From positions 124,001 through 188,000 of the forward strand of contig JAKTTT010000024.1 in NCBI GenBank assembly GCA_030581615.1: a stretch of DNA of 64,000 bases, given 5' to 3'. Made by a program: the position numbers and the translations under genes. Each line of letters opens with the position of its first letter. Position 1 is the first letter of the stretch. Under the pieces are notes generated by a model that saw only the letters and a list, made by a program, of their open reading frames with translations, did not search any database and was not told where the DNA came from. Positions 42,605 to 55,958 of this stretch are shown one piece after another. This DNA comes from Alloascoidea africana. Lineage: Eukaryota > Ascomycota > Alloascoideomycetes > Alloascoideales > Alloascoideaceae.

Positions 42605-45286
42605 CTATCGTCTCATCTTCACCGGCCGCGGCAATAGAGATATTGGCTTGTCTGGTTCCTCCTGCCGGAAGCGTTTTCCCAGAACTCCTACATTAGGGTT
42701 GGCTTTGGTGTTGATAGTTTCAGCGACGTTTTCTTTGTTTTCCTCGCCATCTAGAGAATCGTTAAAGGAGGAACACAAACTAGCCTGGTCTTTCATGGGT
42801 TCCTTGTCCTGGTAGATGATCACCGAGCTCGGTGGTTCAGTTTCCTTTAAGGGTGAGCAGGGGACTTTCTCTTGTCCCGCCCATTCGTCATCCGTATTAT
42901 CATCCTCAGTTTCAGCCTGAATAATCTTTTTCACCTTGTAAAACTCGTTGATAGAACAGTCAAGAATCCGGTCAACAACTTTCCCCGTTTCTGTTTCCAC
43001 TCTCGTGTTTCCATCGCTAAGGCGTCCTCCTTGGACCGTCTCCTTCAACTCCAACACAGCCTTATCCAATTGGGTAGCGTGCGTAGAGATTGTATCCCGG
43101 ACCCTGCTTACTTGCTTTGCACCATCCGCTAGTCGTTTTTCGCAATTTGCGTTAAACATCTGTTGGAATTGGCCAATTCGTTGATCTATCCGATTGTTGT
43201 TCTTTGTGTCATACGCATTCACCAAAGAAGCCATTTTGCTAATTAACGCTTTCCGTTCCTTTTCCTGCTCCTCTCTCTCTTTCTCTAACAATTTTGAAAT
43301 GTCAATATCAGTGCTCGGACGAGTTGAATTCAGACTTGTTTCAAGCTTCCGTAGAATTTCGGTTTGACTTTGAACTTGTTCCACAATTTTTCCCTTCAAT
43401 TGCTTCTCAACAATGTTGAACACCTCAGAACAAACGGACTTTTGAGCATTCGATATAGCTTCCGAAGTCATTCTAACCAATTCCTGTCTCGAAGAACTCG
43501 AAAGCCCATTGATGTTCTGTATTGAATGCTCAATTGCCCCAGTGACGTTTTGTAATACAATGTACTGTTGTTTGATCAGTTCATCAACCTGTTGGCTGAA
43601 ATCGTTTGCAATCTTGCCTTCTTCAGAAAGCAGTTGTTCCACGTCTGTTTTCAACTGAGCCACTTTGCCCCTTTCACTTTCCAGTCCCCGATTTAAATCC
43701 GCTATTGTTAATTCCATCGACTTGATTTTGCGATTTCGTTCTTCTATACCCGTTTGCCTGGCCTCATGCTCTGCCATCAACTCTTTGTAATTGTCCTCGT
43801 GCAGTACAATCCCCGCGCCGTGTTCAGCGGCCTCCAAATTCTTTGATATCCGCGCCATTTCCCGACCCATTTCTTTTAGCAGGTTATCCCTACCGACTGG
43901 CGGGTTAAACTGGGGACTAATCCGAATCTTTTTAGCTCTCGTCGCATAGTCCAACGTACTGATAGATTCTTCTAGGTTGATCCTTACAGGGCTCACTGCT
44001 GCTATAATCGTTGTCTTCGTGTGTCCTCCAAGAGAGTCTTGCAGTATTCTCGTCAGCTTTGACTCTCTATAAGGTATATGTGTTTTATTTGATCCGTATA
44101 TCCTTGAGCCAGATTTTGGCTCTTCATTTGTCTTTGACTGGTCAATGTTTGACAACAAGTTTATCACCTTCCCCAGCGATAACAAACTTTGGTTAATCAT
44201 TCCAGCCTCTTTCGCCCTTTTGTTAACCGCGCCTGAAACCTTGACGTTCTCCGATCCCGCAAGATCAACCAAGTTGATCTTTGAAAATCGATATAGCCCT
44301 TTATCCGGTTGAATTCCTCTTGTCGATGATTGTACGTGTTGTCGGACATAGAGTGATATTGTAAATATTGTGTGCGATCTACTTGAAAAGTCGTTCATTT
44401 TCGTAGCCGCTACATGCCTCTTTTTCAATCCTTTTTGAAACGTTTTAAGTCCGTCTAAAGCGCTCGAGATGAATTTTTCTTGAAGTCCACTGACTACTAT
44501 ATTCCCGCTTGCTCCAGCAACTCCTCTATTACTATTAATATTATTATGATTACTATTATTGCTTTCATTGCCATTATTGTTCTTTGAAAATCTGGTATTT
44601 TTAGTTTTTGAACTTTGTACACCCATCCCGAATTTCGATTCACCTCTATAACTACCATTGGCAATTGTGCTTGCACCCCCGTTATTCTCTTCAAAAATTT
44701 GTAGTTTCGGTTTCAAAATCTTTCTACGGTTTCCTTCTTTATCGAAAAGATCTTCTTCGTGTAATAGGTCACGTAGTTCTTCATTGTACAGTTCCAAAAA
44801 AGAACACTTTACCACATAGTCCTCAAACTCTTTTGTTTCTTGTAAAGCTGAAAAAAGACGATACAGTACTCGAGGAATTATACCAGCACCTTCAGTAAAA
44901 GTGCCATTCTTTTCATTCACATCGCCAGACATTGTATACCTAAGAACCTTGATTTAGCCAAAATCGAAGATGCAAAAATACGGATTGGAAACTCACGTTT
45001 TGCCCGCGCCCGTTTGACCATAGGCAAATATGGTACAGTTCACACCAGTGATAAAATCACGAAAGATCGGCTCTACAACCCCACTAAAGATATCCTCTTG
45101 TAACGAATTGGGCCCATATATTCTGTCTAGCACGTACTTCTTGGGTGCTGATTCATCACATGCCTTTAATTGAACTTCATTGTCGTTCAACACGTTTACC
45201 ACAAATTCGCTGTTTGCATCAATCTCCCTCTTGTTCCTCCCACGGCACCGCAGAACCACCTTGATATTTGTACTCTCATCGGTCAT
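42605..45286 (-). CDS. CIN8: Kinesin-5 (BimC) spindle motor, CIN8-like
   Basis: Two exons, 44997-45286 and 42605-44939, give 874 residues. The 57-base intron (GTGAGT...TTAG) interrupts the Thr codon of the P-loop GQTGAGKT (90-97); splicing restores GKTYTMSG. The motor has switch I NDFSSRSH (279-286), switch II LVDLAGSE and the tubulin-binding HIPYRESKLTRILQDSLGG. Loop 8 carries an Asn/Gly/Ser-rich insertion of about 60 residues (about 183-243). Loop 8 is also where Saccharomyces Cin8 carries its large insertion, which is why CIN8 is preferred over KIP1. A coiled-coil stalk follows (about 450-720), then an acidic stretch and a basic tail (KRFRQ, RPVKMRR) that would act as nuclear localisation signal. 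Kinesin-5 tetramers crosslink and slide spindle microtubules. Confidence 0.9.
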
Positions 45287-45419
45287 CGTGGCCGCCGTTC
45301 GTGTTCAAACTTGCAGAATGTATGGGAGTAGAGGAAAAAAAGAAGTTCTGATCTGTACCCAACGTAAACAAAGTTGACCATACAGTGCGTTGCCCCGACA
45401 ACCACAACTACTTTTCCAT

Positions 45420-47255
45420 CTAACTGTTGATAAGTGTCCAGTCGCCGCATTCAGAAAGCATTTTTTCAGCAGCCGGGCGCGAAATCTCGAGCTGGGTGCA
45501 AATCGCATCAAAGTGTTTCACGTCACGACACATCCGGAGCATCTTGAGCACGATCTGCTGCTTTCGGAGTCTTTCGCCCAGGCTGGCGCTGACGATGGAG
45601 TCTGTCTCGTTCCCAGCGGTGGTGGCTGTTGAGATGCCAATCCCCATCGACGAGCTTGGAGATTGAGAAAATCTGGCAATAGGTTTCGAATGTTCTGGTT
45701 TCCCTACTGTGGTGGTGGTCATCATCAGACCCGTGCTGAGTGGGATGGTATTGGTGGTGAATGATCTTTGGAGAGGAGGAAGTCGTCTGCCCGCAACTCC
45801 AGAAGACGAGTCTTTTCGTCCACTGCCCTTGTTCAAGTCACTTGCGCCATTGCCTTTTCCTTCTTTGATTGTGGTTGATGTAAGTGTAGATAGGAATTCA
45901 AGGTTTGTAGCTTCTATCCACGGGTAAGAGTGAACTCTGTAAATCAAGCCTTTTATCACACCAAAGGACAAGAATCTTCGAATGTCAATGTTTTCAAGAT
46001 CTTTTCGGTTCTCCATGTACCAGTCTCTCACGGTCAGTCCTTGATGTAGAGACCGATACAAATAAAACAGTGTGACTTTTGAAGGCAAATCCAGAATCTT
46101 TTTCACAGGTCTTCCAGAAGGGCCAGAATTTGTCCTAGGTTGACTAGAAGAGAGTAAAGCCCCCGTTGGGGAAATGGATACTCCACCCGATTGCATCAAT
46201 GGATTTGCCATCATTGCGCTGCTTCTCGAATTCGAAGACATGATTGATTTCTTCTCTTCTTCCTCTGTGGTTTTCGTAGATGGTAAAACTGCAAGAGGTG
46301 ATGGTGCGACCACGTAGGCCTGGCATTCCCGAGCCATCTCTTCATCATATAAAAAATCGCCAATATTAGAGGTCGGCGCATAAATATTGGAGAACTGGAA
46401 TATATCAACAATTAGAATACAGCCATAGTGCATCAGATGTTGTATACATTGGCATGTCAATCCATAGTCTGCATCTGCCAGTTCGGATATCCTCTTGATT
46501 GAGTTAATACCGTTTATATAGGGACTGATTTTCTCCATTGTTGGATCCCAGTTGACATCAATTAGTGAATCCAGCCGAACAGTTGATATCGGAACATGGA
46601 ATGCCTTCAGCTTGGGAGGAGGCGGGTAAATTGGAAACAGCTTTATGTCGATGTTATTTGAACTATCAATTGGTATTAGACATTCTGAATAGTTGTTCAG
46701 ATCCTGATACACCTGTTGAATAATGTTACTCAAGGAAACAAGTTCCGAATTTGCCAGTTCCTGTTCACTGAGCTGTTGTTGTCTTGAGAGATATTGCGAT
46801 TGTTCCTCTAGAGCTGCAAACATTTTCCCAAGTCTTCGGATCGATGATTCGTAAGGTCCCGAATCCGAATTATAAGGAAACACAAAACAAAAGTTGAAGT
46901 TGTACGAGTTTCTCGCATAGATGGATGAAACAATGTTGCACGGATAACCACACACCCTATAAGCGCCAATTTTCACCGTTATAAGCCGATTACAAAGTTG
47001 TGGCTTTGGTATAATGAAACTCTCAATCGCGTTAAAGTCAAATAACGGCTCAGATAAAGCAGAAGAGTCATTTGAAGATGTTGGCACGATCGAACCCTCA
47101 GGTACCTGATGTAAAACCTTGGGACCTTCAGTAGGATGAAACGAAGCAAAAAATATTGCCGTTATAGGAACAAAACCTGCTCAAATGTCAGATTCAAAAA
47201 CTATGCAGAATTGACAAATACCATAACACTATAACATACCATCAAAATCATTCAT
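45420..47255 (-). CDS. NPR2: NPR2, nitrogen permease regulator subunit of SEACIT/GATOR1
   Basis: A 16-base first exon (47240-47255) and a large second exon (45420-47176) join to 590 residues. The intron is 63 bases, GTATGT...GAGCAG. The joined start MNDFDGFVPITAIFFASFHP followed by TEGPKVLHQVPEGSI is the hallmark amino longin domain of Npr2/NPRL2. With Npr3 and Iml1 it restrains TORC1 at the vacuole when amino acids are scarce. Later segments (GAYRVCGYPC, NFNFCFVF, DADYGLTCQCIQHLMHYGCI, VTLFYLYRSLHQGLTVRDWY) match the family through its winged-helix carboxyl region. A Ser/Thr-rich disordered insertion lies at about 295-345, and another before the end. It lies 133 bases upstream of the kinesin gene, same strand. 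Confidence 0.93.
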
Positions 47256-49396
<2,141 letters not shown>

Positions 49397-49686
49397 CGAG
49401 TTTGTGGACGACACAGACACTCTTGATTGTAAATGTTGTAAATATCTAGATACTAGAAGAGCGATAAGTCAGATATCTCCGCGTCTTACGTAATCTGCAT
49501 GCATGCCGGATCAACCCGCCCGCCGCGCTTCCGAGCGAGACGCAAGTTGATCCTGCTCCCTCCTTCCACCGCCAGTTTTTCCTTGGGCGTGAAGATAATC
49601 CAGAGCAAAAAGTCTGTGTCCAGCCACAGTCCCAACCTCGGCCCCCTCCAAGCTCGGCAGCCCGTCGTTTCCCGTATACCGCCACA

Positions 49687-52032
49687 ATGCCGCTGGAAAT
49701 GGCAACAGAGGCCAGTTTTTCACCCTCGTCTGCCTCTTCGCAAAGCCCTCCGCAAGACAAGTCCAGAGCAAGCGCTAGTAATAGCTCGGGCGCTAGTAAC
49801 GATACTACGGGCTGTAATGTGCCTGATTCATACCTTGACCTGCACGCCCCTGGTATTCCTTCCAGCACGATAGAGTCCCCTCCCAGATCTGTGCCGCCTA
49901 CGGTTTCTGGCTCGCAACCGTTCCTGTTCAGACCTTCGGTATGGCGAACATCGCTGGCTCCAAGCGTACTGAGCGGAAGCGAGATTTCATATGTAAATGA
50001 GGAAGAACGGGGGCAAAGAGATATTCCTACGCAAGAACAAATCGAGAAAACCAAGAAGAAGCAAAATCAGGGCAGATTCGGCAAGTGGCGCAACAATGTT
50101 CTCACTTCATTCTTTAATCCAGAAATGAAAGGTCATGGATCGGATTTTATGTCCATTGTGGTTGGGCTTTTCGCTGCAGTTGGAGGCTTTCTATATGGTT
50201 ATGACACTGGACTGATAAACGGTCTTTTGGCAATGGTGTTTATTAGAGACACTTTCCCGCCAGGCTCAAGGAACTACTTTACCTCAACTGAGACGTCTGT
50301 TCTAACATCGATTTTATCGGTTGGCACTTTCTTTGGGGCCCTGACTGCTCCCCTAATTTCAGAGACCCTTGGGCGGAAACCCGCAATCATAATCTCAACC
50401 ATGACTGTTTTCAACCTTGGCGTTGCTTTACAAGTGGCTTCTACAGATATCCCTTTACTATGCGTGGGAAGACTCATCTCAGGATACGGAATCGGAATCA
50501 TCTCCGCGGTTGTTCCTGTTTATCAATCAGAGGCCACTCCCAAATGGATAAGAGGTGCCGTGGTCTCAACATACCAATGGGCCATCACTTTTGGTCTGCT
50601 CGTCAGTTCAGTCATTGCGCAAGCGACTCACAAAAGATACGACGCCGGTTGCTACCGAATCCCGATTGGCTTGCAATTTTCAATGGCCCTTGTGCTCGGT
50701 ATAGGCATGTTTTTCCTTCCAGAAACGCCCCGTTTCTATGTGAAGAAGAACAAATTAGAAATGGCTGCTAGGGCCCTTTCCCGCCTACGGCGTCTTCCAA
50801 TAACAGATGCAGAAGTGATTGAAGAACTAGTGGAAATAAAGGCAAACTATGATTATGAAATGTCAATGGGCAAATCGAGCGTTCTGGATTGTTTTTCAAG
50901 ACAAAATTCACAACTGAAAAGAATGATTACAGGTCTCACAATCCAGGCTTTGCAGCAGCTTTCTGGGGTCAATTTCATCTTCTACTATGGAACCCATTTT
51001 TTCCAACGTGAAGGAGTGCCTCGCTCTTTTCTTGTCAGTACAATCACAAATATCGTCAATGTCACCGCCACAGTTCCCGGTATTATTCTCGTTGAACTAA
51101 TTGGCCGAAGACCTTTACTCCTGGGAGGTGCAATAGGCATGGCAGCGTCCGATTTTGTGATAGCCATCGTTGGGATGAAGGTATCCAACGTCATAGCAAA
51201 CCGAGTGCTTGTCTCCTTTTCCTGTATCTTTGTGGCCTTTTTCGCTGCGACTTGGGGCCCAGTGACCTGGGTTGTGGTTGGTGAACTCTTCCCTTTAAAA
51301 GTGCGCGGTAAAGCAGTAGCGCTAACAGCAGCCTCCAATTGGCTTTTCAACTTTGCAACGGCCTACGCGACCCCCTATATGATTGACAATGGCCGTTACA
51401 ATGCGAATCTTGGCTCTAAAGTTTTCTTTGTATGGGGTTCGGTAAATGTCATTTCAATTGCGTTCACCTATTTTCTCATTTACGAAACAAGAGGCTTGAT
51501 GCTTGAAGAAATTGATCAGCTCTATGGAACGTTTAAACATGCCAGAGACTCGGTCAATTTTAAACCTGTTCGGTTGGCTACAAATTCTATCATGGCAAGA
51601 GATATTGACACGGAAGGACAAGGAGATGACAAAGCTTATGATATCTATGGTGTACAAGAGCACACATACCAAAACAACTATTTGGAGAATCCAGGATTCC
51701 CTATTGCAAAAGAAGAAACATACCCCAATGACACAATCGAAATGCAAAGTTTTGACACAAATACGGATGGTTCAAGCTTCTTCTACAGACATCCCACCAA
51801 TGCCGAAGCCTCTCAACATTTCAACTTTGTCGACATTGCCAGTAATCAAATGAAGACGATAAGTTACGATGCTTCTTCATCAAGTAATCCTAATCATTTA
51901 ACCCCCAGCATGAATAAATCAGTCCCTGAAAATAGCGATGTTTCAACAGTTTATATAAACACAACTATTAAACATAACAATGGCCCATCAACGTCCTCAT
52001 CTTCATCATCCCCAAATACACATAATCAATAG
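49687..52032 (+). CDS. SNF3: Snf3/Rgt2-type glucose sensor (MFS sugar-porter family)
   Basis: A 781-residue sugar-porter with 12 predicted helices (about 150-615) flanked by a 145-residue Ser/Pro-rich amino extension and a 165-residue Ser/Asn-rich carboxyl tail. Long tails are unlike ordinary hexose transporters and typical of sensors. Core stretches are closest to Snf3 as I recall it: GYGIGIISAVVPVYQSEATP, RGAVVSTYQWAITFGLLVSS, YRIPIGLQF, PETPRFYV and ATWGPVTWVVVGELFPL. Snf3 proteins sit in the plasma membrane and signal glucose through casein kinase and Mth1/Std1 to hexose transporter genes. The tail shows no clear copy of the known LGNGLGLNTYNRGPPS motif; the nearest, NFVDIASNQMKTISYD, is weak. 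A plain transporter with long tails remains possible. Confidence 0.75.
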   Translation: MPLEMATEASFSPSSASSQSPPQDKSRASASNSSGASNDTTGCNVPDSYLDLHAPGIPSSTIESPPRSVPPTVSGSQPFLFRPSVWRTSLAPSVLSGSEISYVNEEERGQRDIPTQEQIEKTKKKQNQGRFGKWRNNVLTSFFNPEMKGHGSDFMSIVVGLFAAVGGFLYGYDTGLINGLLAMVFIRDTFPPGSRNYFTSTETSVLTSILSVGTFFGALTAPLISETLGRKPAIIISTMTVFNLGVALQVASTDIPLLCVGRLISGYGIGIISAVVPVYQSEATPKWIRGAVVSTYQWAITFGLLVSSVIAQATHKRYDAGCYRIPIGLQFSMALVLGIGMFFLPETPRFYVKKNKLEMAARALSRLRRLPITDAEVIEELVEIKANYDYEMSMGKSSVLDCFSRQNSQLKRMITGLTIQALQQLSGVNFIFYYGTHFFQREGVPRSFLVSTITNIVNVTATVPGIILVELIGRRPLLLGGAIGMAASDFVIAIVGMKVSNVIANRVLVSFSCIFVAFFAATWGPVTWVVVGELFPLKVRGKAVALTAASNWLFNFATAYATPYMIDNGRYNANLGSKVFFVWGSVNVISIAFTYFLIYETRGLMLEEIDQLYGTFKHARDSVNFKPVRLATNSIMARDIDTEGQGDDKAYDIYGVQEHTYQNNYLENPGFPIAKEETYPNDTIEMQSFDTNTDGSSFFYRHPTNAEASQHFNFVDIASNQMKTISYDASSSSNPNHLTPSMNKSVPENSDVSTVYINTTIKHNNGPSTSSSSSSPNTHNQ

Positions 52033-52548
52033 TTATTCCTATGCATTTTTAATACTCATTATGGACACGACACTCATAATAAAATGGGAGCACACAGAAT
52101 GCTCTTGGACGGTTTTTTTTGATTTCCATTATGGTTTTGCCTTATTTTCTCAATCATTTTTGTTGACTCTTTTGGGCACTTTTTTTTAACCACTACTTTG
52201 TTTTTTGTACCAAAATTGATCTAGTTTGATTGCTTTATGGTACACATGTTCCCATGAAGCTGGGTTCTATCATGTACAATCTAAAGTTTCAAGTCACCAG
52301 CTTTCATTTTACAAGTTTCTTGTTTGTTTTGGCCTTGTATTTTGAACATAGATGCGTATTAATATATAATATCATTCTTTTTTTTCACTTTCTTTCTTTC
52401 TTTCTTTCTTTCTGTATTTACACTAGCTGCTGCTGCTGAGATAAAAAAGTTGGCAAGAGCTCTACTTACAACAATAATAAGCAATTACAACTCATCTCAT
52501 CAAACAAACAATAAAAAAAAGGGGAGGCAAATGAGATTAGAAAACTGC
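52033..52548. other. Convergent gap between SNF3-like gene and PHB2
   Basis: AT-rich flanks with a (CTTT)n microsatellite at 52388-52412 and a short CTG run at 52427. No gene seen. Confidence 0.6.
52388..52412. repeat. (CTTT)n microsatellite
   Basis: About six CTTT units in the 3' flank of PHB2. Confidence 0.9.
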
Positions 52549-53463
52549 TCATTTCTTTGCAGTTCTACTATCAGTAACAGTATTCAACAACAACGAGTCA
52601 TTAGAAAGTAGAACTCTGTTTGGTGAGTTTGACAATATACCAGCAATCTCTCTTGCAGTGTCCAATCTCTTCAACTCAACGTAATCCTTTGATTTCTTGA
52701 TAGCCTCACCAATCAATTCCGCAGATCGGGCCTCACCCTGGGCTTTCACAATCATACCTTGTTTCTCCTGTCTGGCACGATCAACAATAAAAGCGGCACG
52801 TTGGGCCTCTTGTTGAGCAATCTGCTTTGCTTCAACAGCTTGTGTAAACTCAGGACTGAAAGTCATGAATGTAATCGAGACATCGTCAAGCAAAATATCA
52901 AATTTTGTTGCACGTCTGATTAAATTCTCCTTTACCAGCCTGCTTACTCTCTCACGCTGTGTGATCAATTGAGAAGCATTGAATTGGGCAACAACCGATT
53001 TCAAAACCTCGTTCACAATCGAAGGCAGGATTCTTTCGTCATAGTCTGACCCCAATGTCCTGTAAATGGTAGGCAATGCGCCAACATTGGGTCTAGACAA
53101 AACTCTACAGGTGATGTTAACCATCTGCAAGTCCTTCGTTCCTGTTAAAGAGGAGACATTTCTAGGCTTTGCACGAACATCATAAATTATTGGAGTTTGG
53201 AACCAAGGAATGGCCAAATGTGTACCTTCAGGGTATATCTTTTGCTGAACACCACCAATACGGTTATATATAATCGCACGATGACCACCATCAACATTGA
53301 AAAGTGAAGCATTGACTGTAAGGGCTGCTGCACCGAGCAAAAGTAGAGCTGCCGATCCGCCAATGGCCCCACGAGGTGGCTTGGGTGCTCCACCCTTCAT
53401 CCGAGGACCATTGTTCTTGATCATGGATGTGAACTTATTCCATGACTCCTGAGGGTTTGACAT
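52549..53463 (-). CDS. PHB2: PHB2, prohibitin-2
   Basis: A 304-residue intronless frame. Prohibitin-2 assembles with Phb1 into ring complexes in the mitochondrial inner membrane, stabilising newly made proteins and acting with the m-AAA protease. An amino-terminal membrane anchor (about 32-50, GGSAALLLLGAAALTV) is followed by the SPFH/band-7 domain (VDGGHRAIIYNRIGG, KIYPEGTHLAIPWFQTPIIY) and a coiled coil (EAKQIAQQEAQRAAFIVDRA). Length and order match the family. A 241-base divergent promoter is shared with NAS6; PHB2 and NAS6 have no known direct link. Confidence 0.96.
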   Translation of the reverse strand: MSNPQESWNKFTSMIKNNGPRMKGGAPKPPRGAIGGSAALLLLGAAALTVNASLFNVDGGHRAIIYNRIGGVQQKIYPEGTHLAIPWFQTPIIYDVRAKPRNVSSLTGTKDLQMVNITCRVLSRPNVGALPTIYRTLGSDYDERILPSIVNEVLKSVVAQFNASQLITQRERVSRLVKENLIRRATKFDILLDDVSITFMTFSPEFTQAVEAKQIAQQEAQRAAFIVDRARQEKQGMIVKAQGEARSAELIGEAIKKSKDYVELKRLDTAREIAGILSNSPNRVLLSNDSLLLNTVTDSRTAKK

Positions 53464-53704
53464 TCTGAATCAGATCTAGTTTGTATTGGTGATGATGAAG
53501 TCGAGATCTGGAAAAGCGGAGAGGAGGTGAAGGAAAATTGGCCACCACAGGTGGAGGCAGTGTTACCCGGATGTAAACAGAGGGAGGCAAATCCGGGCTG
53601 ATAATTACCCTGGTGTTCTGAACTTTACTTGCACATGTTCTTGCTGGCATAGTATTAATCCCCCCGCATAAAGAGAGAGTTTGCCCATCTACCTGAAACC
53701 AACA

Positions 53705-54472
53705 ATGGAAGAAGTTGAACAATTGACCTTACACGAGGCTGCCCGTGATGGGAAAGAGTTTCTAGTGAGGTCTCTTTTAGCCAATGATCCCAGTCTCGTA
53801 CTGAAAAAGGATCAGGATGGCCGAACTGCACTGTTTTGGGCCATCTCATCAGATCATCCTGATATTGTGACTATGCTTCTTAATCCAACAAAGGTTTCAA
53901 AAGCAGGAATATCTTCCGGGTCCACGGAAACACAGAATCCAACTAAAAAGAAGAAGATTGAGATTGACCTGGATGAGACAGATGAAGCTGGGTGGACGCC
54001 ACTTCACGTTGCGGCTTCAATTGGAAATCCAGTGGTTGTTGGCGCTTTGTTGTCGTTTGAGCCAGGCCCAGATGTGAACGCTCAGACAAACGCCGGACAA
54101 ACTCCTCTGTTTTACTCGGTGTCAAAGGGTCACTATGATATTGCTGTTGAGCTGGTAACAGAGCACGGAGCGTCTGCACGGATCAAAGACCGGCTTGGAC
54201 AGTTACCACTTCACAGAGCCGCTGCGATAGGGTCCTTACCCATGGTAAAACTGCTATTAGAGAAGGGAAAATCACCTGTGAATGCAAGCGATAGATCGGG
54301 ATCTACAGCACTTCATCATGCCTTGGCAGAGGGCCATGGTGATATTGGATTTGAGTTGGTGAAACATGGTGCGGACACCGAGAAGAAGGATAATGAAGGA
54401 CTGATTCCTTTGGAAGTAACGACAGATGAAAAGGTTAAGAAATATTTTCTAGCTCAGATTGGGAATCTGTGA
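53705..54472 (+). CDS. NAS6: NAS6, ankyrin-repeat 26S proteasome assembly chaperone (gankyrin)
   Basis: From the ATG at 53705 this encodes 255 residues made almost wholly of ankyrin repeats (six to seven). Signs are GRTALFWAISSDHPDIVTML, AGWTPLHVAASIGNPVVVGA, GQTPLFYSVSKGHYDIA, GQLPLHRAAAIGSLPMVKLL and GSTALHHALAEGHGDI. Nas6/gankyrin binds Rpt3 and guides assembly of the regulatory particle base. The repeat spacing and total length fit Nas6 better than a generic ankyrin protein. A Lys-rich insertion (about 75-95) separates repeats 2 and 3. Codons upstream of this ATG are open to 53681 but contain no other ATG. Confidence 0.88.
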   Translation: MEEVEQLTLHEAARDGKEFLVRSLLANDPSLVLKKDQDGRTALFWAISSDHPDIVTMLLNPTKVSKAGISSGSTETQNPTKKKKIEIDLDETDEAGWTPLHVAASIGNPVVVGALLSFEPGPDVNAQTNAGQTPLFYSVSKGHYDIAVELVTEHGASARIKDRLGQLPLHRAAAIGSLPMVKLLLEKGKSPVNASDRSGSTALHHALAEGHGDIGFELVKHGADTEKKDNEGLIPLEVTTDEKVKKYFLAQIGNL

Positions 54473-54771
54473 GATATTGGCTTGATCTGGGTCAATTTTG
54501 GGCTTCTCTTGGCCTGTTCATACGTCAAGCATACTATTATTTTTATTGTTTGCCTTGTAAATGACCTTGAAACGTTTTAAACGATACATGTTTGATTGTA
54601 GATACCTTTGGAGATATGGCTTTTGTGTTAATGTCTCTTCACCCCTTCCACCTTTTTAACCCACCATCATTTAACTTCTGTTTTTTGGCTCTTTCTATTA
54701 ATCCACTCGGCACATCACCTCTTTCGTTCTTGTATTATTGTATTGCTACAAATCATTTTCTATCCGCTGTT

Positions 54772-55752
54772 ATGGGTTTGCTAGATGATGCCAAAGAATT
54801 CATCAACTCGATAACTTCAAATAACCATTATGCCTCTTCGTCTAAAGATAACACAATTACAGGTTTTAGAAACTTTGGACAGTTTATACCTACTGGAAAC
54901 GCTCAAGATCATGGGATTCCTAAATATCGAAATACTACAAATAATCACACAGGTTTAGCTTCTCAAAACAGAGTGCCCTATACTCCAGGAATGCGAAGTT
55001 CAATGGCCTCTCGAGAATCTCTAGAAAAGTATGCATATAGTTTTCAAATGCCTCCTCCATCACCATCAGTATCAATATCGTGGGAAAGAATTATGGTATG
55101 GGCCGAAGATTACCATCCTGAATTGGCAAAACAAATAAGAGAACCCGCTACAGTTGCTGAACTTAAAGAGCTGGAATCAGATCTTGACAATTGCTTACCC
55201 CAAGACGTTCGAAAGTCTTATCTATGCCACGATGGTCAAGAAAGAGACGGTCTCTCCACAGGACTTTTTTTCGGGATTTCATTTCTTGATGTGGAACAGC
55301 TTTTACATGAACATGATGCTTGGACACGAGCATCTGATCGTCTAAACCCAGGAAAAATAATCCTGAAAACAATCCCAGGGCAATCGTCATTTCCTGAAGG
55401 AGCCATTCAAACATCTTATGCACATCGAGGTTGGATCCCTTTGGCAAAGGATTTTTGTGGAAATAACATTGCGGTTGATCTTGCGCCTGGTCCAAAAGGC
55501 ATTTGGGGACAGATTATTCTTTTTGGACACGAACAAGATATTAAATACGTTGTGGCACCGTCTTGGGCGTCCTTCTTGCAAACGTTTGCAGATGATTTAG
55601 AGTCTATGAATTTTATCATTGACAAGACAGATGGTGAGTTGTCATTTGTTACCATGAGAGGACACGGACAAACTGTCAGTTATTTTGATGTCCTAAAGTT
55701 TCGAGCACAACAAGAGTTGAAATTCGAAAACCACAGAAAAAAAGTGAACTGA
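54772..55752 (+). CDS. SMI1: SMI1/KNR4, cell-wall synthesis regulator
   Basis: From the ATG at 54772 this encodes 326 residues. The Smi1/Knr4 core spans about 105-305, with ISWERIMVWAEDYHPEL, KSYLCHDGQERD, YAHRGWIPLAKDFCGNNIAV and DLAPGPKGIWGQIILFGHE. The amino end MGLLDDAKEFINSITSNNHY corresponds to the start of yeast Knr4. Knr4 couples cell-wall integrity and calcineurin signalling and is a hub at bud sites. This copy lacks the long disordered acidic tail of the Saccharomyces protein and ends soon after the globular core. The frame is open 60 codons upstream to 54592 and has earlier ATGs (54616, 54631), but that segment is hydrophobic and unlike the family. Confidence 0.9.
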   Translation: MGLLDDAKEFINSITSNNHYASSSKDNTITGFRNFGQFIPTGNAQDHGIPKYRNTTNNHTGLASQNRVPYTPGMRSSMASRESLEKYAYSFQMPPPSPSVSISWERIMVWAEDYHPELAKQIREPATVAELKELESDLDNCLPQDVRKSYLCHDGQERDGLSTGLFFGISFLDVEQLLHEHDAWTRASDRLNPGKIILKTIPGQSSFPEGAIQTSYAHRGWIPLAKDFCGNNIAVDLAPGPKGIWGQIILFGHEQDIKYVVAPSWASFLQTFADDLESMNFIIDKTDGELSFVTMRGHGQTVSYFDVLKFRAQQELKFENHRKKVN

Positions 55753-55958
55753 AAGCAAACTCATTCATATTTATCAATACTGTAGCTTTACTGGGTTGTG
55801 TTGAGTTTTAAAATCGTTATACAGAATGCATAATTTTTAGCTATTACTATAAACATTATTTTTCAATTGAAATGCTTTGAATAACAAAAGCAAATCGATG
55901 AATTTTCGTACTAGCAAAGTAACTCCTCTGCTGAAAGTCGACTACCTATTGAATAGAT

